NCBI RefSeq assembly: GCF_036322585.1
Contig: NZ_AP024600.1
Span: forward strand, 4,278,001 to 4,342,000
Direction of reading: 5' to 3'
DNA: 64,000 nt
DNA from: Luteolibacter sp. LG18
Lineage (GTDB): Bacteria; Verrucomicrobiota; Verrucomicrobiia; Verrucomicrobiales; Akkermansiaceae
This document shows, piece after piece, positions 34,301-43,200 of this stretch. The notes below the pieces were generated by a model. It was not told the origin of the DNA. It worked only from the letters and a program-made list of their open reading frames with translations, and did not search any database. Position numbers and translations under genes: made by a program. The first letter of the stretch is position 1. Every line of letters starts with the position of its first letter.

Positions 34301-34708
34301 ATGAAAAAAATATCACCTAAATGTTTGGGTTTGGTAACCATGGGTTCACTTGTTTTCGCCATTGTGATATTCATTTTTACGGTGAAAAGGAGCGGTGAGT
34401 TCGTTGATTTCAATGATGATCCGGCGATGCTGGTTGAAGTTTCGCCGACGGGACTAGTGAGACTGGATACCTATCAGGGGCAAATCATCGCTGGGTTAGC
34501 CGACGTGGACTGGGATGCCGATCAAATTTATTCTCAGGGAGTGCAACGATTAGTGAGAACAGCTCAAAGAGACAAGGTGGCTTTTTCAAAGTCAATGGAT
34601 GGAAGGCTTAAGATATGGCATGAGACGGAATCGGGAGCGACGAGCCTTAATGAGGAGTTAAATCTGCTTTTTAAGGAAAAAAGGCGAGAAAAGAGCGGGG
34701 TTAGATAG
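34301..34708 (+). CDS. Small membrane-anchored protein, possibly staphylococcal-nuclease-like or immunity protein
   Basis: This 135-residue protein starts MKKISPKCLG at ATG 34301, with one membrane anchor (GLVTMGSLVFAIVIFIFTV). The rest shows the order VRLDTYQGQIIAGLADVDWD, VQRLVRTAQRDKVAF, DGRLK, SLNEELNLLF, which recalls SNase-like domains (VRL, DGR, LNEEL), but key residues are not secure and the domain is short. A second reading, from its position 5 bp after a toxin-like tail, is an immunity protein. Low GC relative to core genes. Function unresolved. Confidence 0.4.
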   Translation: MKKISPKCLGLVTMGSLVFAIVIFIFTVKRSGEFVDFNDDPAMLVEVSPTGLVRLDTYQGQIIAGLADVDWDADQIYSQGVQRLVRTAQRDKVAFSKSMDGRLKIWHETESGATSLNEELNLLFKEKRREKSGVR

Positions 34709-34833
34709 TGGGTTTTGAAAGGGGCCAGTGAAAGAGGTGAAAGAAAGTGAAAGGGGGCAGAGTGAAAGGGGGGCTGTCCTCGCAAGTTAATATTCTTCTT
34801 GGAAAGAACCGGTCGCCCTGTCTAGGTGGATGC

Positions 34834-35007
34834 GTGGCTCGTCCGTTGAGATTCCATTACCCGGGGGGCTGCTGCCACCTCATGGCGCGCGGTGACGGAG
34901 GGAAGTCCGTGCTCGAAACCGACGAGGACCGACTGGCCTTCCTTTCCCGTCTTGTTCACGTCTGCAAGAGTCACGGTTGGGCATCCATGCGAGTGTGGGG
35001 AATCTCC
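34834..35007 (+). pseudogene. RAYT (REP-associated tyrosine transposase) N-terminal relic A
   Basis: GTG at 34834 opens VARPLRFHYPGGCCHLMARG followed by SVLETDEDRLAFLSRLVHVC and WASMRVWG, the N-terminus of RAYT/Y1-transposase proteins (typical PLR..YPG..YH...RGN). The sequence then leaves the family and stops near 35154, so only about one third is left. Its upstream 80 bp recurs with relic B. Confidence 0.65.
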
Positions 35008-35179
35008 GAAGTCGAACGCGATGGGTTACCCCGGGTCGCTCAGTCGGCTGATTTCCGGCTATCCGGAAGTCAACGAAACACACTGAAGAAGTTGGGTGAA
35101 ATTTTGGAATTGAATGATTCATCAATTTTGTCATGCTTGTTTTGTTGGGTGTGATGATTGGAAATTGCAATTGAATCCA

Positions 35180-35740
35180 ATGAGGCGGTTTTTGTTGATC
35201 ATGAGTCTGTTCGTATCCGTGCTTATCTTTAGCAGCTGCGCGGGGAAGAGTGAAAGAGAACTGTGGAACACACTGCCCGGCAAGAACCCAGTTCCAGTGC
35301 TGATCAAGACCAGTGGAAAGCTCACGTTTCAGAAGTCGAAAGACTCCGTGGTGGCCACGATCGTGTGTCCCAATTGGCCGTGGTTCGAGATGACGGTCAT
35401 CTGGCCTGCTGGCAATCCCCGCATTGGACAAGCAGACATGGTAGTCATGGAAGAGAAATGGCTGGGTGGAGGGAGGGAGGTCGTCCGTGTGTTTTCGAGC
35501 GGGAAGACCATCTATGATGCGTCAATCTGCGAAAAGCATCAGATTCCGATGGCTCGCGTCGAGGTGGAGAATTTCGACGTCGGCTCGAATCCTGCCCGAT
35601 ACCAAGTTGCGTCTCAAAAAGCATTCCCCAACGACGGCAAGGACTACTATCTGAGTGGATACGGATGTGGATCGGGGCTCACCAAGAGGGTGTGGCGCTG
35701 TCCCTCCTGTTACGAGGCGTCCAAGCGCTGGATGGAGTGA
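35180..35740 (+). CDS. Lipoprotein of unknown function with C-terminal CxxC
   Basis: This 186-residue protein starts at ATG 35180 (MRRFLLIMSLFVSVLIFSSC); the Cys at residue 20 follows FSS, a lipobox-like site. The mature part has no recognised domain: TIVCPNWPWFEMTVIWPAGN, NFDVGSNPARYQVASQ and a C-terminal RCPSCYEASKRW with a CxxC pair. Base composition is intermediate between the island and core. It lies between the two RAYT relics. Role unknown. Confidence 0.5.
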   Translation: MRRFLLIMSLFVSVLIFSSCAGKSERELWNTLPGKNPVPVLIKTSGKLTFQKSKDSVVATIVCPNWPWFEMTVIWPAGNPRIGQADMVVMEEKWLGGGREVVRVFSSGKTIYDASICEKHQIPMARVEVENFDVGSNPARYQVASQKAFPNDGKDYYLSGYGCGSGLTKRVWRCPSCYEASKRWME

Positions 35741-35880
35741 AAGGAGGCGGTCGTTGCATTTCAACATTCCTCTTGGAAGGAGCGGGCGGCTTGGCGTGGC
35801 GAGTGGGTGGCTCATCCGTTGGGATTCCCGCGGGTGCCTGCTACCACCTCATGGCCCGCGTACAGGGTTATGCTTCCCCC
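35737..35880 (+). repeat. RAYT relic B (decayed copy of relic A's start)
   Basis: The segment around GTGGCTCATCCGTTGG (35803 on) matches relic A's GTGGCTCGTCCGTTGA and continues CCACCTCATGGCCCGC, but with an indel that shifts frame. Upstream similarity (AAAGGxGGC, ATTC.TCTTGGAA) extends about 70 bp further left. Together with relic A it marks repeated insertion of the same element. Confidence 0.5.
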
Positions 35881-36028
35881 TTCCGATTACTGCGAACGGG
35901 GTATTGGCGGAATGGAGGGATTCATCGGATCATCGTGCCTTGATGCCTTCGGGGCCTGATCGGCCATCGGGGAAATCGCTCCGAGTCCATTTGTCACCGT
36001 GATCCGCCAATTGCCCACCGTTTATTCC

Positions 36029-38989
36029 ATGATGAAGTTTCCGCTCTCCCTTCTCGCGTTGGTCCTCGCGGTGACCGCCCCGCTCCATGCCCAGGACATG
36101 GCGGGCCCGGGGCCGAGGACGAAATACAATTTCAATCCCGGGTGGATGGTGAATGCCGGCGATGCCGCGGGTGCGGAATCCCCCTCGTTCGCGGACGCGG
36201 GCTGGAAGAAGGTCACCTTGCCCTACGCGTGGAATGAAGACAGCGCGTTCAAGGTGGACATCGACCAGCTGCCGACCGGGATCGCGTGGTATCGGAAACA
36301 TTTCAAGGTGCCCGCGGACGCCGCGGGGAAGAAGATCTTCCTGGAGTTCGAAGGGATCCGGCAGAAGGGGCAGTTCTTTCTGAATGGCGAGCTCATCGGG
36401 AAGAACGACAACGGTGTCATGGCGTTCGGGTTCGACATCACCGACAAGGTGAAACCCGCGCCGGCGGAGAACGTCCTGGCGGCCCGCTTCGACAACGCTT
36501 GGGGCGGCAGGCAATGGAACGACCGGAATTTCTACGCCAACTACGGCGGCATTCCCAAGAACGTCTTCCTGCATGTCACCGACAAGCTCCATCAGACCCT
36601 GCCGCTGTACTCGAACCTGGGCACCACCGGCACCTACATCCATGCCGGGAATTTCGACATCGCCGGTCGGGCGGCCACCGTCACCGCCGAGTCCCAGGTG
36701 AAGAACGACCATGCGGAGCCGACGAAGTTCAGTTACCAAGTGACCGTCGCCGGGATGGACGGGAAGGTCGTCCAGACGATCCAAGGCGGCGAGCAGACCC
36801 TCGCGGCGGGTGAAACCAAGCTGGTGACCGCGAGCGGGCGGGTTTCGAACCTGAATTTCTGGAGCTGGGGGTATGGTTATCTCTACCGTGTCACCACCAC
36901 GCTCTCGGTGGGAGGAAAGCCGGTGGACTCGGTGACGACCACCACTGGATTCCGCAAGACGGAGTTCGGCCACGGGATGCTGAAGCTCAATGACCGGGCG
37001 ATCCAGCTCAAGGGCTATGGCCAGCGGACCACGAATGAATGGCCGGCGGTGGGCTCCGCGGTCCCGGCCTGGATGAGCGATTTCAGCAACGGCCTGATGG
37101 TGGAGAGCGGTGCCAACCTCGTGCGTTGGATGCATGTCACGCCTTGGAAGCAGGACGTGGAATCGTGCGACCGGGTGGGCTTGATCCAGGCGATGCCGGC
37201 CGGGGATTCGGAGAAGGACGTCGGCGGCCAGCGCTGGACGGAGCGGGTGGAGGTGATGCGCGACGCGATCATCTACAACCGCAACAATCCGAGCATCGTC
37301 TTCTACGAGTGCGGGAACGCCGGAATCAGCGAGGAGCACATGGCGGAGATGAAGGCCCTCCGCAACCAATACGATCCGTATGGCGGGCGCGCGATCGGAG
37401 CGCGTGACATGCACGACAGCAAGGAAGCCGAATACGGCGGGCACATGCTCTACATCAACAAGAGCTCCACCAAGCCGATGTGGATGATGGAGTATTCCCG
37501 CGACGAGGGGCTGCGGAAATACTGGGACGACTGGACGGCGCCTTTCCACAAGGATGGCGATGGCCCCATGCACCAGAACAAGCCGGCCTCCGACTACAAC
37601 CGCAACCAGGACAGCCATGCCGTGGAGAACGTGCGGCGGTGGTTCGAATACTGGCAGGAGCGTCCGGGTACCGGGGAGCGGGTGAATGCCGGGGGCGTGA
37701 ACATCATTTTCTCGGACTCCAACACCCACCACCGCGGCGCGGAGAACTACCGCCGCAGCGGCGAGGTGGACGCCATGCGGCTCCCGAAGGATGGCTTCTT
37801 CGCGCACCAGGTGATGTGGGATGGCTGGGTGGAGGTGGAGAAACCGCGCATCCACCTCATCGGGCACTGGAACTATGCGCCGGGAGTGACCAAGCCGGTG
37901 TATGTCGTCTCCTCGGCGGACCGGGTCGAGCTTTTCGTGAACGGACAATCGCTCGGATTCGGCGAGCAGAGCTCGCGCTTCCTCTACACGTGGAAGAGCG
38001 TTGCGTTCCGTCCCGGTTCGATCAAGGCGGTGGGCTATGACAAGGGCGGGAAGAAGCTGTGCGAGACGGCGATTCAAACCGCCGGGGCTCCCGCCGCGAT
38101 CAAGCTCACGCCGCGCACCGGGCCGGGCGGCCTGAAAGCGGATGGTGCCGACCTCGCGCTGGTGGACGTGGAGGTCGTGGATGCCCAGGGCAACCGCTGT
38201 CCCACGGCCATGAACTTGATCCAGTTCGATCTCCAAGGACCGGGCGAATGGCGGGGTGGCATCGCCCAGTCACCCGATCGGCCGGACAATTTCATCCTCT
38301 CCCGGGAGTTGCCGGTGGAGTGCGGGATCAACCGCGTGATGCTCCGGTCCCAGCCGCAGGCCGGGGAGATCACGCTGCGCGCGAATGCGGCGGGATTGAA
38401 ACCCGCGACGATCAAGATCCCGTCCGTCGCCTTTCCGGTGCTCGATGGCATGGCGAAGACCCTGCCGGATGCCGGGTTGGCAGCGCCGCTGCTCCGCGGG
38501 CCGACCCCTGCCGGAAATTCCCTGGCCCCGGCACGGAAGGCCGTGCACATCGCGGCCGCCACGGCGGGCTCGAACGCGGACCAAGCTGGCATGGCGTTCG
38601 ACGACAGCGAGAAGACCAATTGGAAGAGTGACGGCAAGCCGGGCACGGGATGGATCGAATTCACGATGGACCACCCGGCGGTGATCAGCGAGATCACGCT
38701 GAAGCTCGGGCAGTTCAAGAAATCCTATCCGCTGACCATCACCGTGGATGGAAAGGGCGTCTATTCTGGCGAGACGCCGCCGAGCCTCGGCTATTGCACA
38801 CTGAAGCTCGAACCCGCGCTGGGCAAGACGGTCCGCATCACCCTGGCGGGCGCCATCAAGGATGGCGGGGCATTCGACATGACGGAGATCACGGGCAAGA
38901 AGCTCGACGATGCCGGTGGGAAACCGGTGAAGGGTGCCTTGGAGATTTCCGAGGTGGAGATCTATGAGCCGGTGAAGACCGGTCGATGA
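36029..38989 (+). CDS. Secreted glycoside hydrolase family 2-like enzyme with C-terminal binding domain
   Basis: This 986-residue protein starts at ATG 36029 with a signal peptide. The GH2 order is present: jelly-roll sugar-binding domain (about 40-190, TGIAWYRKHFKVP, GQFFLNGELIGKNDNG), Ig-like domain, TIM barrel (about 310-610) and C-terminal beta domains. Acid/base Glu is likely in FYECGNAGI and nucleophile Glu in WMMEYSRDEG. A discoidin-like (F5/8C) module is visible near 850-980 (AFDDSEKTNWKSDGKPGTGW). Substrate (beta-galactoside, glucuronide or mannoside) cannot be set from sequence. It is followed by a transcription regulator, with two candidate operators between. Confidence 0.85.
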   Translation: MMKFPLSLLALVLAVTAPLHAQDMAGPGPRTKYNFNPGWMVNAGDAAGAESPSFADAGWKKVTLPYAWNEDSAFKVDIDQLPTGIAWYRKHFKVPADAAGKKIFLEFEGIRQKGQFFLNGELIGKNDNGVMAFGFDITDKVKPAPAENVLAARFDNAWGGRQWNDRNFYANYGGIPKNVFLHVTDKLHQTLPLYSNLGTTGTYIHAGNFDIAGRAATVTAESQVKNDHAEPTKFSYQVTVAGMDGKVVQTIQGGEQTLAAGETKLVTASGRVSNLNFWSWGYGYLYRVTTTLSVGGKPVDSVTTTTGFRKTEFGHGMLKLNDRAIQLKGYGQRTTNEWPAVGSAVPAWMSDFSNGLMVESGANLVRWMHVTPWKQDVESCDRVGLIQAMPAGDSEKDVGGQRWTERVEVMRDAIIYNRNNPSIVFYECGNAGISEEHMAEMKALRNQYDPYGGRAIGARDMHDSKEAEYGGHMLYINKSSTKPMWMMEYSRDEGLRKYWDDWTAPFHKDGDGPMHQNKPASDYNRNQDSHAVENVRRWFEYWQERPGTGERVNAGGVNIIFSDSNTHHRGAENYRRSGEVDAMRLPKDGFFAHQVMWDGWVEVEKPRIHLIGHWNYAPGVTKPVYVVSSADRVELFVNGQSLGFGEQSSRFLYTWKSVAFRPGSIKAVGYDKGGKKLCETAIQTAGAPAAIKLTPRTGPGGLKADGADLALVDVEVVDAQGNRCPTAMNLIQFDLQGPGEWRGGIAQSPDRPDNFILSRELPVECGINRVMLRSQPQAGEITLRANAAGLKPATIKIPSVAFPVLDGMAKTLPDAGLAAPLLRGPTPAGNSLAPARKAVHIAAATAGSNADQAGMAFDDSEKTNWKSDGKPGTGWIEFTMDHPAVISEITLKLGQFKKSYPLTITVDGKGVYSGETPPSLGYCTLKLEPALGKTVRITLAGAIKDGGAFDMTEITGKKLDDAGGKPVKGALEISEVEIYEPVKTGR

Positions 38990-39002
38990 TTGGAGGCGAG
39001 GT

Positions 39003-39029
39003 CGCGGCACCCTTGCGGGCGGTGCCGCG
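39003..39029 (+). terminator. Hairpin after the GH2 gene
   Basis: A 9-bp perfect stem CGCGGCACC/GGTGCCGCG with a 9-nt loop lies 14 nt past the GH2 stop. No T-run follows, so intrinsic termination is uncertain. Confidence 0.4.
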
Positions 39030-39060
39030 GTTCCATCCAGCCCGGGTCGTTCCGGGTTTT

Positions 39061-39106
39061 GAAACTGGTTCCTGAAGCGGACCGGTGGCATTCCGAAACC
39101 GGTTGC
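39061..39106. promoter_or_regulatory. Two candidate operators upstream of the regulator gene
   Basis: GAAACTGGTTCC at 39061-39072 and GAAACCGGTTGC at 39095-39106 are near-palindromic half-matches to a GAAACCGGTTTC-type site. They are 34 bp apart, centre to centre. They lie between the GH2 gene and the regulator, 35 bp or more before its ATG, and fit LacI/GntR-like operator style. Not tested. Confidence 0.45.
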
Positions 39107-39140
39107 AGAGGTTTTCGGAAGGCGGTAGGGGCGAGATGGA

Positions 39141-40217
39141 ATGATCAGTTCACGTGGTAATCTACTCATGGAATCGGCGACGGCGACGCTCCGCGACGGG
39201 ATCCGGGAGGGACGTTGGCATGGGTTCCTGCCAGGAATCCATCAACTGAGGTTGGAGATGGATTTCGGGAGGGCGACGCTGGAGCGGGCCTTGGCGGTGT
39301 TAACCCACGAGGGCGTGCTCGCGGAGGCGCGACATGGCCGGCGGCGGGCGATCCTGCGTCTGCCGGCTCGTGAACGAAGGCCGCGGATGCTGAGGCTGGG
39401 ATTGGTCCTGCCAGTGCACTGGCGTGATGCGGACCGGGAGGATGTGGAGTTCGTGACGAGCCTGCAACTGGCGATCGAGCGGGAGGGATGCGGATTCACG
39501 ATCTATCCGGGTCACCGGGCCGTGAACTCGGGATTCGAGCCAGTGAGGAAGATGGCGGGAAGGGAGCCTCCTGATGCATGGGCGATTTACCAAGGTGGCC
39601 GGAGATTGATCGAGGAGTGCCGGCTGGCGCATCCACGGACGCTTGCGTTGGGGGGAGCGGTGGCCGACCTCGACATGGACGTGGTGGCGTGGGATGGCGG
39701 GGTCTTGGTGAAGCGGTCGCTGGAGATCCTGTTGAAGGCCGGTCACCGGCGGATCGTGCTTCCCCTGGTGAAAACGTGGAAGGATGGCGAGCACCGGGGC
39801 GTGGCGGCTTTTTACCGGGAGATGCGAGAGGCGGGGATCGCGGTCCAACCATCCTTTCATCTGCCGGTGGTGCCCGGGGGAGCGAGCGGCTTCCGGGAAA
39901 TGCTCGAGCGGTTGTGGCGCTGGACGCCACCTACTGCGTTTATCGTACAAACGGCGAGCCAGGCGGTGGAGATGCTGTGTTTCGCGGGCAGCCGCGGGCT
40001 TTCGGTGCCGGAGGATTTATCGGTGATCGCGTTGTGCTCGAATCCGCTGCTGCGGGAGCTGCGCCCCTCCATCCTGGGATTGGCGGTCGAGAGTTCGAAA
40101 CTGGTGCCGCACGTGGTGAACTGGTTCGTGCAGCCGCCGGCACCCGCGCGGAAGGTATTGCTGTATCCGAGTCTGGGTAGCGGGGACAGCGTGGGTCCGC
40201 CGCCGAGGGGGAACTGA
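39141..40217 (+). CDS. GntR/LacI-type transcriptional regulator
   Basis: This 358-residue protein has an N-terminal winged-helix of GntR type (LRDGIREGRWHGFLPGIHQL and MDFGRATLERALAVLTHEG) and a C-terminal periplasmic-binding-protein-like domain (RLGLVLPVHW..., ALGGAVADLDMDVVAWDGG, GHRRIVLPLVKTW, PEDLSVIALCSNPLL). This fusion type is common in Verrucomicrobia beside sugar-processing genes. It follows the GH2 gene on the same strand, so it probably controls it or itself through the two operator-like sites upstream. Alternative start ATG 39168. Effector sugar unknown. Confidence 0.82.
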   Translation: MISSRGNLLMESATATLRDGIREGRWHGFLPGIHQLRLEMDFGRATLERALAVLTHEGVLAEARHGRRRAILRLPARERRPRMLRLGLVLPVHWRDADREDVEFVTSLQLAIEREGCGFTIYPGHRAVNSGFEPVRKMAGREPPDAWAIYQGGRRLIEECRLAHPRTLALGGAVADLDMDVVAWDGGVLVKRSLEILLKAGHRRIVLPLVKTWKDGEHRGVAAFYREMREAGIAVQPSFHLPVVPGGASGFREMLERLWRWTPPTAFIVQTASQAVEMLCFAGSRGLSVPEDLSVIALCSNPLLRELRPSILGLAVESSKLVPHVVNWFVQPPAPARKVLLYPSLGSGDSVGPPPRGN

Positions 40218-40235
40218 TGGCCTATGAACGGAAAG

Positions 40236-40267
40236 GCGTGCGGGCGCGTTTCCGCACCCGCACGCCG
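40236..40267. terminator. Hairpin between convergent genes
   Basis: GGCGTGCGGG (40236-40245) pairs perfectly with CCCGCACGCC (40258-40267), loop 12 nt, between the regulator and the metallopeptidase gene. No T-run follows on either strand, so it may be a bidirectional structure or simple hairpin. Confidence 0.4.
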
Positions 40268-40290
40268 CATGGTCCCGGGAAGGGAGTTCT

Positions 40291-43200
40291 TCAGGGAGCG
40301 ACCGTGATGTTGTCGAAGGTCGCCACCGAAGGGGTGGTGGTGTTGTTTGAACAGACGGCGAGCCCGATGTAGATGTTCGCGGCCATCGGTAGCGAGAGAT
40401 CGGAGCCGCGCTGGGTCCAGGTGGTGCCGTTCGTGGAGGTGAAGGCCTTGATGGTGTCACCGGTGCGGGTGAGGCGCACCCACATCGGGGCGCTGCCGGA
40501 GACACTGCCTCCCTGGGTGCTGGAGCCGCTGGTGGTGGCACGGTATTGGAAGGCCGCGCCGCTGCCGGCGGAAACGATCATCATGGCGTGCTTCGATCCG
40601 GCGGTCAGCGACTCGCGGATCATCACGCCCGCCTTCGCCCAGGTGTGGGTGTTCTGGACCCCGGTGACGCGTGCGGTGATGGAGCCATCGGCGCTTAGAG
40701 GCTGGTAGACGTAGCGGAAGTCGTCCGCGGCGTTCCAGATGTCCGCGCCGCCACCGGCGACGGTGTAGACGCCATCGCTGCGCAGCGAGCTGCCGGTGAC
40801 ACCGAGGGTGCCGATGTCGGTGGCCTGCCAGATGCTGTCGAGCGGGGTGTTCGCGAGCGCCTGCATCTCGGTGGCGGAAAGCGCCCGGGTGTAGAGCCGG
40901 GCATCATCGAGGGTGCCATTGAGACGACGGGTGGCCTGGTTGGTGTCCCAGCCGAGATACAGCGGGGCGGTGAAGGTGCCGGGCGAATGGGCGGTGGTGT
41001 TGACGGCCGTTTGCATCGCGCCGCCTTCCGGCTGCATGTAGAAGGTGGCCTTGGTTTCCTCGATCACCACGCCGCAGAACGTCCAGGTGTTGTCCGGCAC
41101 GACCAGGCCGCTGGAGTAGCCCCAGTTGCCGCCGTTCCAGGTGTAGCGCAGGTCGTTTGAGGGACCGAACATCATGCCCGAGGCCGCGCTGCTGCGGGAG
41201 AACACGATGCCGGTGTAGGCGACCTGGCTGCCATTCCGTTTCACCCACGCCGAGAGGGTCGTGCGCGGGGTGCTGACACCGGGAGCGGTGATGAGCACGG
41301 ATTGGGTGGTGCCGTTCATGCCGATGCCGCCGTCGATCTTGCCGGTGGCCCAGGGAGCGGCGTTCTGGACGGTGCCGTTCTGGGAGGTGCGGCCGGTGGC
41401 CTCGGCGGCGGTGGTGCCGGTTTTTTCATCGAGACGCCACCAGGCGTGGAGACCGCTGTAGAGGGCCGCGGGTCTGGAGGTGGCCGACGAGGTGCTGGAG
41501 CCGAGCGCTGTTTCCAATGCGTCGGAGAAACCATCGGCATCGGTGTCCACCGGGGCGCCGGGATCGGAGTTCGCGACGGAAACCGTGACCGTGGCGGTGG
41601 AGCTGCCGCTGGTGTAGGTGAAGGTGTCCGTGCCGTAGAATCCGGCGATGGATTGATAGACCAGCGCGCCGCCGGAACCGGTGACGACGGTGCCGCTGCC
41701 CGGCTGGGTGTAGGACGTCACCGCGATGGTCTTGCCATCGAGGCGGTAGTCGTTCGCGAGCACGTTGATGCTCACGGCGGTGCCGGTGGTGGTGGACGCG
41801 GTGTCGGCGGCGAGCACGCCGACCGAGCAATCGACATCGGTCACGACGCCGTCCGCATTCAGCGTGAGGAGGTAGGTGGAGCCATCGACGGCGATTTTCG
41901 TGATGCGGCCGTTGTCATCGCGGGTGAGATCGGCGTAGTGGTTGATCCAGTTCACCTGTTCCGGGGAGGCCTGATACTTCGTCTCGACCAGGTTCACGCG
42001 GTTGAGTCCGGCGGAGAGGAAGTCGATGTAGGTGACGACCTCGTTGATGTTCGCCCTCATCGGCCCGGCACCGGTGGCGCTGGAGCGGCGGAAGCGGTCG
42101 ACGGCACCGATGAGGCGGCCGGGGCCGTTGGCGAAGTGGTGGTTGGCCTGGGTCGAAAGGGATTCCTGCGAGTTGTCGAGGAACCAATCGATGCTACCGC
42201 GCATGAACGAGGTGTTCCGGAACACGGATCCGGGACCGGTCGCCCAGTAATTGGACCAGGCGGTGGCCCAGTTCGCCTCCACGCCATCCCACAGGCCCTT
42301 GCTGAGGAAGTTGGCCTTGGTGGCGGCGACGTCGCGCCAGCCATTCGATCCGGCGATCACGTCCGGACCGGCGGCGGTGGTGAGGATGAGCCCCCAGCGC
42401 TTGCGGAGGTTCTGGTTGGCTCGGGAGTTCACGTAGCCATCCAGTGAGTGGGCGACCTCGTGGCCGGTGACGAAGCTGAAATAGTCGCCGCTGGCGGCAC
42501 CGGCTCCGAGCACGGTGTTGATGGCGGTGGTCAGGTCGCCGGCCCATTCATTGGCGGAGCCGAGTGCCCAATCGCCGAAGGTGTTCTTTGTGCTGTTTGG
42601 CGTCCAAATGAAGCCGCCGCGGGCATCGCCGTAGAGCTGATCCATGGACAACATGGCGTCCGGGAACAACTCGCGGGGATGGCGGCGCATGAAGTCGCGA
42701 ATGGTGCCATAGGCGGCCGGGACGGATTTCGCGTTGTCCCCGAGGGCGAGCCCGCATTCCAGGTAGATCGTGCGCGCCGTGCCGGTGAGGTTCATGATGT
42801 CCGCGATGGCGGTGCGGTTCGCGGGCGTGTCCTCCTTCGCGTAGGTGAGGATCACCCAGTTCTGCAGGGCGATGCTGGGGACGTGGTGGTAGACCGCGGT
42901 GTCCAGCGTCTGGTATTTCAGGAACGAGTATTTCGCCACGTGCGCGGCGAGCGCGTTGTAAACGGCATCGCGCACGCCGAGGGTGCCGGTCTCGAGGTGG
43001 GCGATGAGGTTGCGGTTGGCGTTGTTGACCAGGTTGAGCAGCTCATTGCTGTTCGCGGACAGGGCGGTGCCGAGGTCGGTGGGGTGCGCGTCGTAGATCG
43101 CCTCGATGGCGGCTATGCTCTGGGCGATGGTCTGCGGCGCGCCGTAGGCGATGAACATCTGGGTGCCGCTGTGGCCGCCGATGACCATGTCCGGATAGCC

